A DNA stretch of 64,000 nt, taken from Xenoacremonium recifei. Its lineage: Eukaryota; Ascomycota; Sordariomycetes; Hypocreales; Nectriaceae. The DNA lies in contig WOFQ01000011.1 in NCBI GenBank assembly GCA_012184525.1, positions 124,001-188,000 of the forward strand, in the 5' to 3' direction. Positions 11,419 through 23,827 of the stretch are shown one piece after another; the first letter of the stretch is position 1, and the number at the start of each line of letters is the position of its first letter. The notes under the pieces were generated by a model. The model worked only from the letters and a program-made list of their open reading frames with translations. It was not told where the DNA came from and made no database searches. Made by a program: the position numbers and the translations under genes.

Positions 11419-12265
11419 ATGGTATGGCCATTTGGATCATCTGATCCAGGCAAAGACAAGAAGGTCGAGGCTCCGGAGAAGCCCACCATACCATTGATCA
11501 ATCCCGTCACCGAGCCCGAATCGTATGCCGCCTTGAAGCAATGGGGTCCCGCGGTTCTCTTGTCGCTGGTCAGTCTCGGTGCGCTGCAACTCTATGTCAA
11601 CTACGTGCGTCGGATTCCTAGCTCAGCCTACATCCGGCCAAACTTCTTCCGCAATCGGAGTATCTTTGGAAGGGTCACGAGCGTTGGTGATGGCGACAAC
11701 TTCCACATGTTCCACACGCCGGGAGGCAGAGCCCTAGGTTGGGGATGGCTGAGGAGGATTCCTCAAACGCGAAAGGAGCTTAAAGGACACACGGTATGAC
11801 CGTTCCATGACGGATCCGACCCAAACGCAGCAAAGACTGACAGTTTCGCGTTGGCAGATTCCTATTCGTATTGCGGGCATCGACGCTCCAGAGAATGGCC
11901 ACTTTGGAAAACCAGCACAGCCCTTCGCTCCCGAAGCCCTCAAGTGGCTCTCCGACTACATCCTAAATCACAATTTGCGGGCCTACATATACCGACGGGA
12001 CCAATACGAACGGGTTGTCGCGACGGTTTACATACGGCGCTTCCTGTTCCGCAAAGATGTGGGCTACGAGATGCTGAAACGCGGTCTGGCGACAACCTAT
12101 GAAGCCAAGATGGGAGCCGAGTTCGGCGGCATGAAAGAGAAATACGAGCAGGCGATGGCCAAGGCGAAGAAGAAGCGAAGAGGCATCTGGTCCGGGAAGG
12201 CGGCCGAGTTTGAGAGCCCAAGGGAGTACAAGACGAAGTGGGCAGACAAGAAGGATGTATCATGA
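11419..12265 (+). CDS. LCL3: Membrane-anchored staphylococcal-nuclease-like endonuclease LCL3
   Basis: Two exons, 11419-11793 and 11858-12265, encode 260 residues. An N-terminal cytosolic segment ([13 protein letters not shown]) is followed by one transmembrane helix at about 43-60 and then a thermonuclease (SNase-like) domain. Visible elements are [12 protein letters not shown], the catalytic-loop block [16 protein letters not shown] (formed across the intron) and [10 protein letters not shown]. The C terminus is lysine-rich ([12 protein letters not shown]). Yeast Lcl3 is a mitochondrial membrane protein whose loss affects lifespan; fungal databases name orthologues probable endonuclease LCL3. 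Start chosen at 11419 for agreement with short family N termini; an upstream in-frame ATG at 11305 is possible. Confidence 0.9.
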
Positions 12266-15200
12266 TATCAAAATGCATTGTTACGACAGTCATGTTCCTG
12301 GCTCACACGTTCATCCGATGAGGCAGTGGTTGAACATGCCTAAGCTTGTCTTCTATCACATGGTTATGATTCCCAACCTTCACTTACTATGATTTTCAAA
12401 AAGGGAGACGGAGCTGTCGGCGCTAATATCTCCAGAGCCGCTTCGACGATTGAGACCTTGACGGGTACAGCCGGCGAAAGGGATTGTTGTCCAACAAGGG
12501 CCTCTTACCTCGTCACGAGGGAAGAGGGCTGAAACATCTCGACATCCGGAATCTGACTAAAGTTCGTATCGCCGGTGACACGTTGTCCGATGCCATGCAG
12601 ACGAATATGCACTGCAACCAAAGCGCCTGGCGGTGTTGTTGTCGAGCAGAAACGGGTGGTCGCTGACGGCCGCATACAGCAGCGTCCAGCCGCCCGCCCT
12701 CGCCTTCTTCAACTCAGATACCAGTATGTAGAGTCGCTAAGCAGCGGTTCGGGTTCCAATAAGCTTCTAGGTCTTTTGAATATTTACCTAGGTCCCGATC
12801 GCAGTAGAAATGTTGGGGCCAGAAAGCATCTCTTGAACGAGCCCTTGCGGAACTTGAAGGATGATGCCGACGGAGCTTGTGCATCCTGATCCCACCCCAT
12901 TCTCTGCACGATTCGCTGGCAGGAGACCTTTCCGGGATCGGGGACTTTTTATGACAATTCAGCAATGTGCTGTATAACGATTGCATAGATGTGTCGCAGG
13001 CAAGGGAACCCGGTGAGATCCCGGAGCAATACTGAAAACACAGCAATTACCGAGCCTGTGTCTGTGACATGTTGCAGCGGCCAGAGCGCACTGGTCAACC
13101 GACGAAGCTCGGGTTATCAGGGACGAGCCAATCTCGTCCACGATGTTCCTGGCAGAGGGGATGCGGGGAGCTGGTTCGCGGTACCTGCTTCTCATCAACG
13201 CGAAGATGGAGCTGAATATCATCGTGCATCGCTGCTGAGAGCCCAAGATGGCATTGCCGGCACTTCGTATTGAATCAGCTGCCCTCGTCGACCCTCACGC
13301 CCAGCATCCTGGTCCGAGACAGCCAACGAGTCGAGAGTCTCCGGATCAGACCCCTGTGCCAAGCATCTCCCCTGCTCTAGGCCGGCCATCCCAATTTAGC
13401 GCCATCAAGCAGACAGAATAGAATGTATGAGGTTGGCAAGCGAAGGATGTCGGCTTTTAATGTCCACCAAGCACGCTCAGCGGATCGCCTTGACGAAGCC
13501 CCTGGACATGACAGGGATTAGTGACGTTCGAACTCGGGACAGACCACGCATACGACGAATTGACCATGGATCCCCAGCGGTGAGAAGGGCAACGAGATGC
13601 ACAATGCAGGAGACAGAAGAAGCTGTCGATGTTTGCGCAAGGGCTGCAGAAGAACCGGAGGAGAGGTTGCAATGCACAGGTAAAGCGCTGGAAAGTCGCA
13701 TCTGGGAAATTTGTGCTGCATTGTCCCATGCATGCATGTTTACTGCGTCGTTCTTTCCTTCCCTCGTGTGCTCTTTCCCTGGCCATCCGACAACTCCACT
13801 CTGGAGCTCAGCCATCTCGCTCCCTCACACTTCCTTCTTCCACTCTCTTTTCCTCTTCCTCTAAGTGACCGTCCTTCCTTTACGATTCCTTCCTTCATCC
13901 GCCAGCGGAGCGGGAATCCTGACGTCGTCTGTGAGGCTCAGCCCTCCTGTCACTCTTTTCAGCCCAGTTTTTTTTTCTTCGTTGTTTCTGGTCCATCAGC
14001 TTCTTTTTTTCGGTGCATGACGCTGAGCAACCCGAATAGCCGGACCTCCCACGATCTCTACGCAACCCAAAACCTGTATTCCAGCTGCCGTTCCTTATCG
14101 CCTGGAAGCTTCCCCCCCAAAAGTCCCTTGCCCCGGCTTCATCGGTCGAGGCTCGTCCAGTTGTCATCGCTCGGCTTACGACATCACCAAGCCCTGCCCG
14201 GAATTCTCGACTTGGTGGGCTCCATTCCAACGTCGGTCGATCTGGTAACTAGGCCGCTTGTTTCTCGACCGCTATCAACCACACTCTTTGTCCCGAGGAA
14301 CCAGATTTTACATCAATCAAAACAACCACCGACGACAACCTCGACGGTAGACTCTTGAGTGCAGTCCCGGCGGCAGCACCCCTTGCAGAAAATTCGACGA
14401 TTCGCTGGATCTCAGCTTTCGAAACTCAACCTCCCTCGCGGTCTCTTGCAGGCCATTGGTCCTCTGGTCTAGATCTTTGGTGGCGCTTTAAGCCCGTTCC
14501 CGTGGTGGTGCTACTCCAGTGGGTTGGAAAGGAGAAAAGGGAACCTCAATCAAGGTACGAAAGCCACGAAACCAGTCTCACAAGACGCACAAGCCCGCCC
14601 GCAGCTGCAAGCGCATTCTGTCCTCCAAACCGCCGATTCTCGCAGGTTTCAGCAAATTTCCCAACCACCTTCTTCCCCAGGGAACGACGTCGCACCGTAT
14701 TACGGCAGTCCGTACCTCAGGTGCTGGAGCTTAACAGAATCTTAGCGGGCTGGCCCAGGCACCGTTACAGGGAATCAGTGCTCTAACCAAACAAAGCTAG
14801 CAGTGGCCAACGTTCGACCTTCACTGGCCGCCTACATCAGCCAATTTCCCTCACAGCGCCGTTGTGGTTCTCCATACTTGCTTGCTGCCCGCCAGGCACA
14901 ACTTCAATCAAACAACATTCTCACGATCCCCCGTTTCCGCCTGTTTTCGACACGACACGACTCGTTCACGACCCGATCTCTGGACGATCATTCACGAACC
15001 GAACAGCGATCTACTTCGATTCCTTTTTCCACATCCGCGATTTCCTCATTCGCGATCCAGCTGTCGAATTCAAGGTCCATTTTTCCGCTCGCACGTACTG
15101 CGTCACGACTCCCCGCGCCTCTGCCCCTTTCGCGATGGCCCACGCCTCAACCTGAAATGCGCTTCAGAATACCATTGCGAACAGATTCTCAGTCTAAAAC

Positions 15201-15278
15201 CGGGGATCCGATCCCCAAGCACAACTCTTTCTCAGCGACAGGTCCTTTGGTCGATTTCTTCAGCGAGACGCGGTAGCG
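12266..15278. other. Gene-free interval and probable long rax2 leader
   Basis: No coding gene is supported in these 3 kb. From about 13740 onward the plus strand becomes strongly pyrimidine-rich and has several long open frames with Ser/Pro/Arg-rich translations, as expected for a C/T-rich 5' leader. One such frame closes with TAG at 15274-15276, two bases before the rax2 ATG. Several short pyrimidine motifs of CNYTCNYT form occur at about 13745-13960. Confidence 0.55.
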
Positions 15279-18200
15279 ATGCGATTGCCTTGCCGACGGC
15301 GCCGCTCAATGGCGCGCCCAGGCCAGAGGCTAAGTCATGGCCTCCTGGCTCTGGCAGCGCTGGCGCCGACGATATCACAAGCGATTTCTTTTGAAGCCGT
15401 GCCGTCCCCGAATCTCGATTTTTCGCAATTGGGCCGAATCGGTATCGTGGGCGACTATACCGGCATCTCACTCTATGAGTTCGAGGGCCAGAATCAGGAT
15501 GCGCGCAGTACCAATGGCAGTGAATCTCTCTTGGCGCAACTGCCCAACGGCGCCATGGCGTCGGTAGTTTCGACCGATGCTTCCATCAGGGCCATGTGCA
15601 TGTTCAAGCTCAGCAACGGCGATATGCAGGGTGTGGTAATAGGTGGTAATTTCACGAGCTTGGATGGCACTCAGTCAACAGCGATCGCCCTATTCAACCC
15701 GAACACGAGCGCGGTTACTCCCCTCGCCGGCCTCGAAGGCGAGGTCAACGCTCTTCTCTGCGACCAAGATCGCGACACGGTGTACGTGGGCGGTAACTTC
15801 AAGGGCGCAAACTCTACCAATGCCATTGCCTGGTATGGTACCGAGGGGTGGACTAACCTCCCGTTTGCCGGATTTAATGGTCCAGTAAACGCCATTACGA
15901 AGGCTTCGAATGGTCACATAATCTTTGGTGGTAGCTTCACCGGGCTAGGAAACGCAAGCACCCCGAGCGAACCCGATGGTCAAACTATCAACCTCTCAAC
16001 CGCGAATATTACTGCTGATGGCAGCACTTCAACAACTGGGTTCAGCGATCCGAAGAACATTGTCTGTTCTAGTGACACCGACGGCTCTGGGAGCACGTGG
16101 CTCCTGGAGGACGACACCCCCGGTGCTTGGCAGGCAAAATTCTCGTTCGGATTTGAGCCTACTAAGCTCAGACTATACAACACAAACCAGGATGGTCGCG
16201 GTACGAAAACGTGGCGATTCATCGCTTATCCCATCAATGGTATTATGAACTTCACTTACGTCGACCCTACGACGGGTGAGAACACGACATGCACTAGCGA
16301 GTGTCCCCTGAGCAATGGCGACGTCGAATACCAGGACTTTCACTTTGTCAATCGAGTTGGCATGAACGAGTTTCGAATTGCCATTTCCGGCTGGTATGGA
16401 GATGGCGGTGGTCTTGACGGCATTGAACTTTTCCAGGACGACATCTTCGCCTACGCTATTACGAAATTCAATGAGCCCTCATGTGGTGTCGAGTTCCCGT
16501 CGAGCGCCACAACTACTGGATCCTGGAAGGTGTCTCCCTCGATCGAGAGTAATTCGGAGTATCTCACTGCTAATCTCAGTGGCAACGATATCTCTCCCAA
16601 GTCGGCATCAGTCGTCTTCTACCCTAACATCAGAGAATCTGGCAACTACTCCGTCAACATGTACACACCAGGGTGCATTCCCGACGACACCTGTTCGACC
16701 AGAGGCCGTGTTAACGTCACGGGCACCATGTCGACCGGCACTATTGATGCTGATTTTACTACCTCTCTGTACCAGACCAACGACTACGACAAATACGATC
16801 AAATCTACTTCGGTTACATCGAGAAGACTTCCGATACCTTCAAGCCATCTGTCACTCTGACACCGCTAGCTAACCAGGACGTTGATACTCTGACGATTGT
16901 TGCACAGAGGGTCGGTTTCACTCTCATCAACTCGACTGGGGGTTTGAACGGGCTTTTCGACTTCAACCCTGAAGACGCTGTGGTCAACGTCTCGACCCTG
17001 GAGGACTCTGCCATCAACCGACTTGGCGCCAGTTTTGATAGAAGCTCTGGCGTGGCTTCTCTGGTTACCTCAGGCGACGTTATCTACGTGGGAGGAAACT
17101 TTACATCAACGGATCATGAGAACATCGTTGCTATCAACCAAAACAACCAAGTCAAGTCGCTCGACGGCGGCCTCAACGGTCAAGTCTACGAGATGTATCT
17201 CAACGGCACGCAGCTCTACGTCGGTGGCGTTTTCTCTAACACTCAGACAAACAAGGTCGACGGCATGGACAACGTAGCCGTCTATGACACAGATGCCAAC
17301 AGTTGGAGCGCTCTTGGTGGTGGCGTCGATGGCCCCGTGGAGTATGTCGTGCCTCTGAACATGAACATTACACAGGACACCCCCGAACTTGTCATTTCGT
17401 TCACCGGGCAATTCACCACCTGCAATGCCTTCGACAACACGAGCGCCACGACCGTTGACGGATTTGCCATTTGGGTTCCATCCCAGGGCAACTGGCTTCA
17501 GAACCTCGAAGGCGACTTTCCGATCTACAGCGGTATTCTCACCGCTGCATTGCTGGACCTCCCCGACGACGATTCGATCTTCGCCGGTTCCATTTCCTCG
17601 GCTCAACTAGGTGCAAACGGCGCGGTTACGTTATCAGATTCTGGCCTTGGTCAATTCGGTGTCAAGCTTCAGGCTTCGTCTGCCTCGTCAAATTCGTCCA
17701 AGGTTACTCGACGAGATACAACCTCCGTCGAAGACCAGTCCGGCGTTGTGACCGGTATCTTCTTTGAGGAGGACAATCAGAACATCACGATTCTCGCTGG
17801 CCATTTCACTGCCACAGCGTCAAACGGCTCAGAAGTTCAAAATCTTGTCCTGATTGACGGAAGTGGTACAGTCTCCGGACTTGGGTCTGACATCTCAAGC
17901 GACTCTACCTTCGTTACACTCGCCATTCGTGACAACACTCTGTTCGCTGGCGGCAAGGTCAGCGGCAGCATCGGCGAGAACAACGTCCGCGGCCTCATTT
18001 CTTACAATCTGAACTCCAAATCCTTCAACACGCAACCCCCAGGAGTTACTGGGAGCAACGGAACGGTATCCGCCATCGCTGTTCAGCCCAACAGTGCCAA
18101 CGTTTACGTAGGCGGATCGTTTGAAAACGCCGGTGCTCTCGACTGCCCCGGGCTCTGTGTCTACGATGTAGACTCGAACCAGTGGAACCGGCCTGGAAGC

Positions 18201-19039
18201 GACGTGGAAGGCGACGTCTACACCCTCTTGTGGACAAGCAAGACCAATCTCGTCATTGGTGGCAGCCTGGGATCCGGCAGCAACAAGGTGTATCTCGCAA
18301 ACTGGGACGCCAAGAAGGAGACCTTGACCAACTACCCTGATTCTGATAGCATCCCGGGTCCAGTTCAGGCCCTTGCGCCAGCTTCAAGTAATGCCGATGA
18401 ACTCTGGATCTCAGGTACCTCGGCCAAGAACGGCTCCGTCTATCTCATGAAATATGATGGAAGCAAGTGGCTCACAGCCAACCCGGCTCTCTCCTCCGAT
18501 ACCATCGTGCAGGGATTGCAGGTCTTCTCGGTAACGGACGACCATGAGGACACCAATATGCTGGACAAGAAGCAAGTCCTGATGCTCACGGGCTCTATTG
18601 TCGTCCCTGGCTTCGGCGTTGCATCAGCAGCCATCTTCAATGGCACCACCTACCAGCCCTATGCCCTAACTACCGGTTCAGGCAGCTCGACTGGCAGTAT
18701 TTCCAAGATCTTTACTCAGAAGGACAACTTCTTCTCATCCGAAGGTAAGTCACTAGCATTTTCCAAAACGCTCCCATATCTAGATAGGTGCTAACACTAT
18801 CCCCAGGCAAGCATATGCCTTTAGTCTTCGTTGTGCTCATCGGCCTTGCTATTTCGCTTGGTTTGATGCTACTGCTGGTGCTGGCCGGCATTGTGCTCGA
18901 CCGGCTCAGGAAGAAGAGAGAAGGATACGTGCCCGCACCCACGTCCATGTACGACCGTGGGAGTGGTATCCAGAGGATACCTCCTCACGAACTGCTTGAG
19001 TCTCTCCGGCAGGGCCGAGGAGGCGCTCCGCGCGTATGA
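15279..19039 (+). CDS. RAX2: Cell-polarity / bud-site-selection protein Rax2
   Basis: Rax2 is a type I plasma-membrane glycoprotein that marks sites of polarised growth and cell division. Exons 15279-18744 and 18807-19039 give 1232 residues, in the family range. The N terminus is a signal peptide (LLALAALAPTISQA), preceded by a basic stretch; an alternative Met is residue 11. The lumenal part has repeated propeller-like strands (VYVGGNF, IYVGGNF, LYVGGVF, VYVGGSF) and many N-x-S/T sites. After the intron comes one transmembrane helix at about 1160-1182 (PLVFVVLIGLAISLGLMLLL) with a basic stop-transfer (RLRKKREG) and a tail of about 50 residues. A dibasic Arg811-Arg812 in a Ser-rich linker is a possible Kex2 site. 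Retention of the intron would end the protein before the anchor. Confidence 0.93.
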
Positions 19040-20620
19040 GAACTGATCTTGGGAGGATGTCATTTTTTAGCGAGCATTTTCGGTCTGGCACGGCGTTTGG
19101 ACAGGGCATGGGATGCCGGAAAGAGGGCTTTCGACTTTCCAATGGCATACGGTAGGGTCGAGATCCCCTATCGAATACGGATGACTCGTTTTTAGAGTCG
19201 TGATACACACTTTCAGCAACAAAAACAACAAATCGATTTCATCAACTATACCCCGCGTCGACTAGGTGGCAGGCCTCTCGACCTCGAGAACGGCCACCCC
19301 GTCGACTTGTACAGTCTTCTCTTCATCAACCTTCATTTACGAGGTCACGACCCCGCTGGTTAATGTTTACCTGTCTATTTTCTCCTTTTCAACACAGCGC
19401 TCAGCTGCTACCACAACTACTCGAAACCCACCCGTTTCGTGTCTGTGTTTCGATGTACATTATATTCAGCGCAGCCTCCGCCATCCAGGCTGCGGGGTGT
19501 CTGGCGCAGCGAACCTTCGCTTTTTCAAGCTTCACTTCGCGTCCTTCTCTTTTGTTTCTTTGCGTGTATGGACAGGTGGATATGGTTCTCAGGCCATGTA
19601 ATGACCCTGGGCACTCGGGGATTTTTAGACCTTTGGCGAGGAGATGAGGGGATATTTGTGGTGGAAGCAGATGGAGTTATTTAAGCCCTCTGTAGCTTAA
19701 TGTGAATGAAGACAGATGCCTGAAGTTATGATCTCTGTTACTCTACGAGCGAAGTGATGTTGGTTGGAACAGGGAGAGCAGATGATGTCTGTCTCGCTGG
19801 AACTTTTCCTATGCTTGATTTTATTGACTTCGGAACTTCATTCCTAGAGCCCGGTTGTCGAGTCGTGAGAAAGTCTTGCTACCATGATCTCTTTCTTTAA
19901 ATCAGTTGCTCTCTATTTGCTTGTGATTCTATACATGATACAGGATGAGGATAGGAGGCTTATGGGGTGAAGTTTCTGCCGTTGTAATACAGAGTAAAGA
20001 TGTTGGAACTGGACATCACAAACATTCATCGGCCTCAGGGTTGAAGCAATCCAGTCGACGTTGGTTGCTCTACAGGGTAGTCGTTGTCTACATTCCCACA
20101 AGGCGTTACCGTCGGCATGTACAGTTTGGGTTCAGAAGTATTGGGCATAGCTTGGTCGATGTTTACAGGCAAAAAGGGAAGCCGTAAACATTCACAACTG
20201 GAGTCCTCCATCGTGATCAGCGCAACAAACCCAATACACCGAGATTGCAAAATGGAGCCATCTCCGGCGAGTCGACCTCGCTTAGGCTACTATCTGAAAT
20301 GTGCCTCTGGCTGGCATCAGACCACGTCGTTTACGAGATGAGATGGTTCACCTCAGGTCCCCAAAACAACAAAAAAGCATAGGACTTACCCTGGAGCAGA
20401 AGGTTGCGACGGGCTCGTAGCTATCTCGGCCAAACAAGCGGCGCCAACAATGAAGCGACGAAAACAATGCCGAGCCCGTGCCTTTCATCTTTGATGTCGC
20501 AGCCAGTAAGCAAGACACTTGGTTTCAATCACGATGCTCTACGTCAGTGGGAAGCTCAGGTCCACGCTGCGGCGCTGTTTTGTCTGACTTGGCTGTGCTC
20601 GCTCACTCAGCCGCTTCACG

Positions 20621-20642
20621 GCACTGCACTGCACTGCACTGC
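20621..20642. repeat. (GCACT)4 pentanucleotide repeat
   Basis: Four perfect GCACT units are followed by GCTCACTC. It is one of many five-base tandem repeats in the gene-free tracts. Confidence 0.9.
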
Positions 20643-21483
20643 TCACTCATGCGGCGCGGGCGAGGTCTCTCCTGCTGTCTCGGCGGCTTTCTTCGACATG
20701 CTCCCGCCGAGTCAACACGGCAGAGTCACGGACTCACTCACTCACCCCGCTCATCGGGCTTGAGTCGGAGGGTCACATCATCTCACGATCCTGCATGCGG
20801 GGGGCGTGGGAGCAGACTGTCCAACCGAATTGCTTTGGACTGCTGTCTCGTTCAGAAGGGGGGTCACATTCGAGAGTAGAGGTGCTCTGCATAGCAGAAA
20901 CTGGGCGTCCTTCGTGCGGGGGGTTCGGCCGTGGGATTGGGTGGAGGTGCGAGCGAGCGAGTGAGCCATTGTCAAGCCAGGTTTGTTGGAGGGCCGTCCT
21001 CACTCACATCCAAGTGCCAGGATGTGGTGGGTTGTGTTGACCTCCAGCTGGCTGCGTGCCGTCTCCTTTGCAGGTCTATCGAGAGGGCCGCCAAGGATCT
21101 GGCAACCGTAAGAAGCAAGGGCAACGACAGAGCTGACCGATGTCACAGGCCGCTCTGAATGACCTGTCTCTTGCATGACGACAGTTGCCGACGTTAGTGG
21201 GCAGAAGGATGGCCAAAGGCGCGCGACGGCGCCGCGAGATGGCATCTTGCTATGCTCTTCTTGGTGGCCTCGGCTGCACCAGGGCGATCCGTCGTGTCTC
21301 CCAGCTTGTGGGCAGCCGGCCAACACGCCTGAAGATGGGCTTCTGTCCGTGAAGATGGGAACACATCAAGCCCATGACGCAAAGTCGGCGACCTGACCCG
21401 CCAAGACACCTATCAGCTTAGAAGCGACACCCGACCGGCAGTCCAACGTGGTGATGGGTGATGGAGTGAGTCCTCGAATGAAC

Positions 21484-21506
21484 GAGTGAGTGAGTGAGTG
21501 AGTGAG
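21484..21506. repeat. GAGT tetranucleotide repeat
   Basis: About six units of GAGT/GTGA. Related CACT-type runs occur at 20731-20745 and GAGTGAGTGAG at 28171-28181. Confidence 0.9.
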
Positions 21507-21840
21507 CCAGGAATCCCATGGCCCGGCCGCCCGCCACTCTCCACAGGCCGCAACCATCACCCGTCCATATCAACGCACCCTCAGGCTGGCCTGGCCTCAC
21601 CCTCTCGAGCGGACCGGTGACGGGGTCTTACACCAGTTCCGCGGCGCGGCAAGGGAGACAACACGGAATATGAACGCGCTTGGCTTCTTTCCTTCTTCCG
21701 GGGAGATGAGTGAGAGAGCAGACGTCCCTCCCCATCCCATCCCATCCTATCCATCCCCTGAGCGGGATCGTCTAATCCTCGTCAACTACCGGGGGTGGAG
21801 GGGGGCCATAGCGACGGCAATTGGTAGCATTGGGACGCCG

Positions 21841-21868
21841 GCTGGGCTGGGCTGGGCTGGGCTGGGCA
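21841..21868 (+). repeat. GCTGG pentanucleotide repeat with five GGG tracts (G-quadruplex motif)
   Basis: Five GGG runs (21844, 21849, 21854, 21859 and 21864) are separated only by CT. This satisfies the standard intramolecular G-quadruplex pattern with very short loops. A related CCCAG repeat lies at 22148-22164, which would put the G-rich strand on the minus side. Confidence 0.85.
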
Positions 21869-23803
21869 GGCCGCCTCAGCGCACGACTCGGCAAGGGATG
21901 GGAATTCCTGAATCCCATGTCCGCCAACGAGCACGGATTGTTCAATTGTCGACCAGGCGTTGAATGTCTCGGCGAGTTTGCGGTTGGACTGGTAGCGCGC
22001 GACGCCACGTCCAATGCTTCCAACGAGAAGCACGCCCCAACCCCCCTCCCCTTCAAAAGTGCCAGGCCAACGAAGCCAGGTGCCTGATTAGCACAATGCT
22101 AGCCATTGCTCAACCCCCCGGCGTTGTTTTGTGACTGATTCAGATGGCCCCAGCCCAGCCCAGCTAGTGGTGTTCCCCAATAGGTACGGCGGTGTATCGT
22201 ACCGTACCCTAGCGAACGAGAATCGCCAGCTGCTTGTGGTGATATCCAGCGCCCGTCGGTAGGCAGGTTGGTAAGGCAGGCAGCAAGTAACTCACTGGCG
22301 CTTTGAGTTAAGCCAATGTTGACGTTCGCATCTGAGACAAGGTACAGACGTCGCAAGCAAGGGCGAGACATCGCTTTAGCGGAGGATCAGTGCGGAATCA
22401 CCTATACGTCGATCTTGAAAGCTTAGAGGCAGGGGTGACAGCAAGTGTAAAGAGAAAAAAGCAAAGAAAGGGGATGAAAAGAAATCATCTGAAAAAATGT
22501 CAACCCATCACAGGGGAATTCACAGGGGCACCAATGCCACCGCAACTCGTGCTGCGGACCGTCTGATGCGAGGTAGCCTGTGTATTCGTTTCGTATGGAG
22601 GACAGCAGGCAAGCTTCCAGGATCAGATAAGGATCCTGGCGCATAATGCCTGGCCTATCGAGCCTCAATGAACATCCACTGAGAAAAGGCGGCATATGTT
22701 CCTCGGTCAATATCGTATGGTGTGATACCTCGCTTGCACATATTCTCCAGACGGCAACGACTGGCATCTCGCCCTGCATATCAAGCAACTATTGAGAATA
22801 TGCCGCCCCGGCGGGCATCTTACTCCTGGACCTATCCAATCCTCGTTGGGGGTAAGCTGGGATCGCCGATTTTCTTGGCAAGCCTAACTATGTATCGGTC
22901 GTGTGTAATGTATCCTCTAGGTTAGGAACTTGTCGTTGTGTGTACGACGTGCTCTTATGCTAGAAGCATGTAGGCCATGATGACGACGCAGGACTGTGAG
23001 ACATTATTCGGCCACTCTTCCTCGGCTGTCTTGTCGTGCCTCAATGCTTCCATCACATGTCGTGAAGCTGAAGCCGACACGGCTAAACAGAACGGAAGGT
23101 TGAATTTCCGATCTAGCGTCTATAGAACTTTGCAAAGTGCCCCAATGTGGGCAATGGCGTACTCACGAGCAGAGCAGTCCTGAAGCTCAGCACTTGTGAC
23201 TCAAGCTCAGTGGTCATGATTCAGGAGAAAGACGGCGGATTTTTCTCAAGAAGCTGTAGCTTCTACGGCCAACCAAAGGATCTAGGGGACCTTTCCATTG
23301 ACCCGCCCGTCAAAAGTTGACCCCCATCGTCTCCGCACCAGCCTTGCACTGTCGACGAAGCCGAGATTTGGTGCAGTCTCTGAGCCACCTTGTGATGAGT
23401 GAAGGCTGCATGCGGCCCCAGGTTCTCTCTCGCCCACTTTGCTTGCTTGCTTCTGCCGTACGCAGGACAAAGAGCGATAACGGAGTATGGAGTTCCGTGG
23501 CGTCGGCTGTTCAGTTTCCCGGGGAAGCTAAACAATCGGTTCTCGGGCGGACCCAGTTGGCAATGTTGGCCTTCTTCACAATGTCAGAGCTTTTGGTCCA
23601 CCGGCCGAGAGGGACCGGAGGCAAAGGCTGTTGGGCTCATCCTTATTGGGTCTGTCCAAGACCTTGAGCGTCTTCCCTATCAATCCCCCTTTCTTTGACG
23701 TCACGTATCCAGCGTCTGTTTTGGACCAGGGTCCGCCTGCTTCATGTCTCGTCTTCCGCGTCCCGGGACTAGGGGGTGCGGAAACACCTGACGGCCTGGT
23801 GCA

Positions 23804-23827
23804 CTGGACACCTGGACACCTGGACAC
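23804..23827. repeat. 8-bp tandem repeat, three copies
   Basis: CTGGACAC occurs three times in perfect tandem. Confidence 0.9.

Noticed and set aside
13711..15276. Three consecutive long plus-strand frames (13711-14358, 14355-14786, 14803-15276) as a gene upstream of rax2
   Set aside because: Translations are Ser/Pro/Arg-rich C/T-tract text with no domain; at least one frame begins at a non-ATG codon. They fit a pyrimidine-rich leader better.
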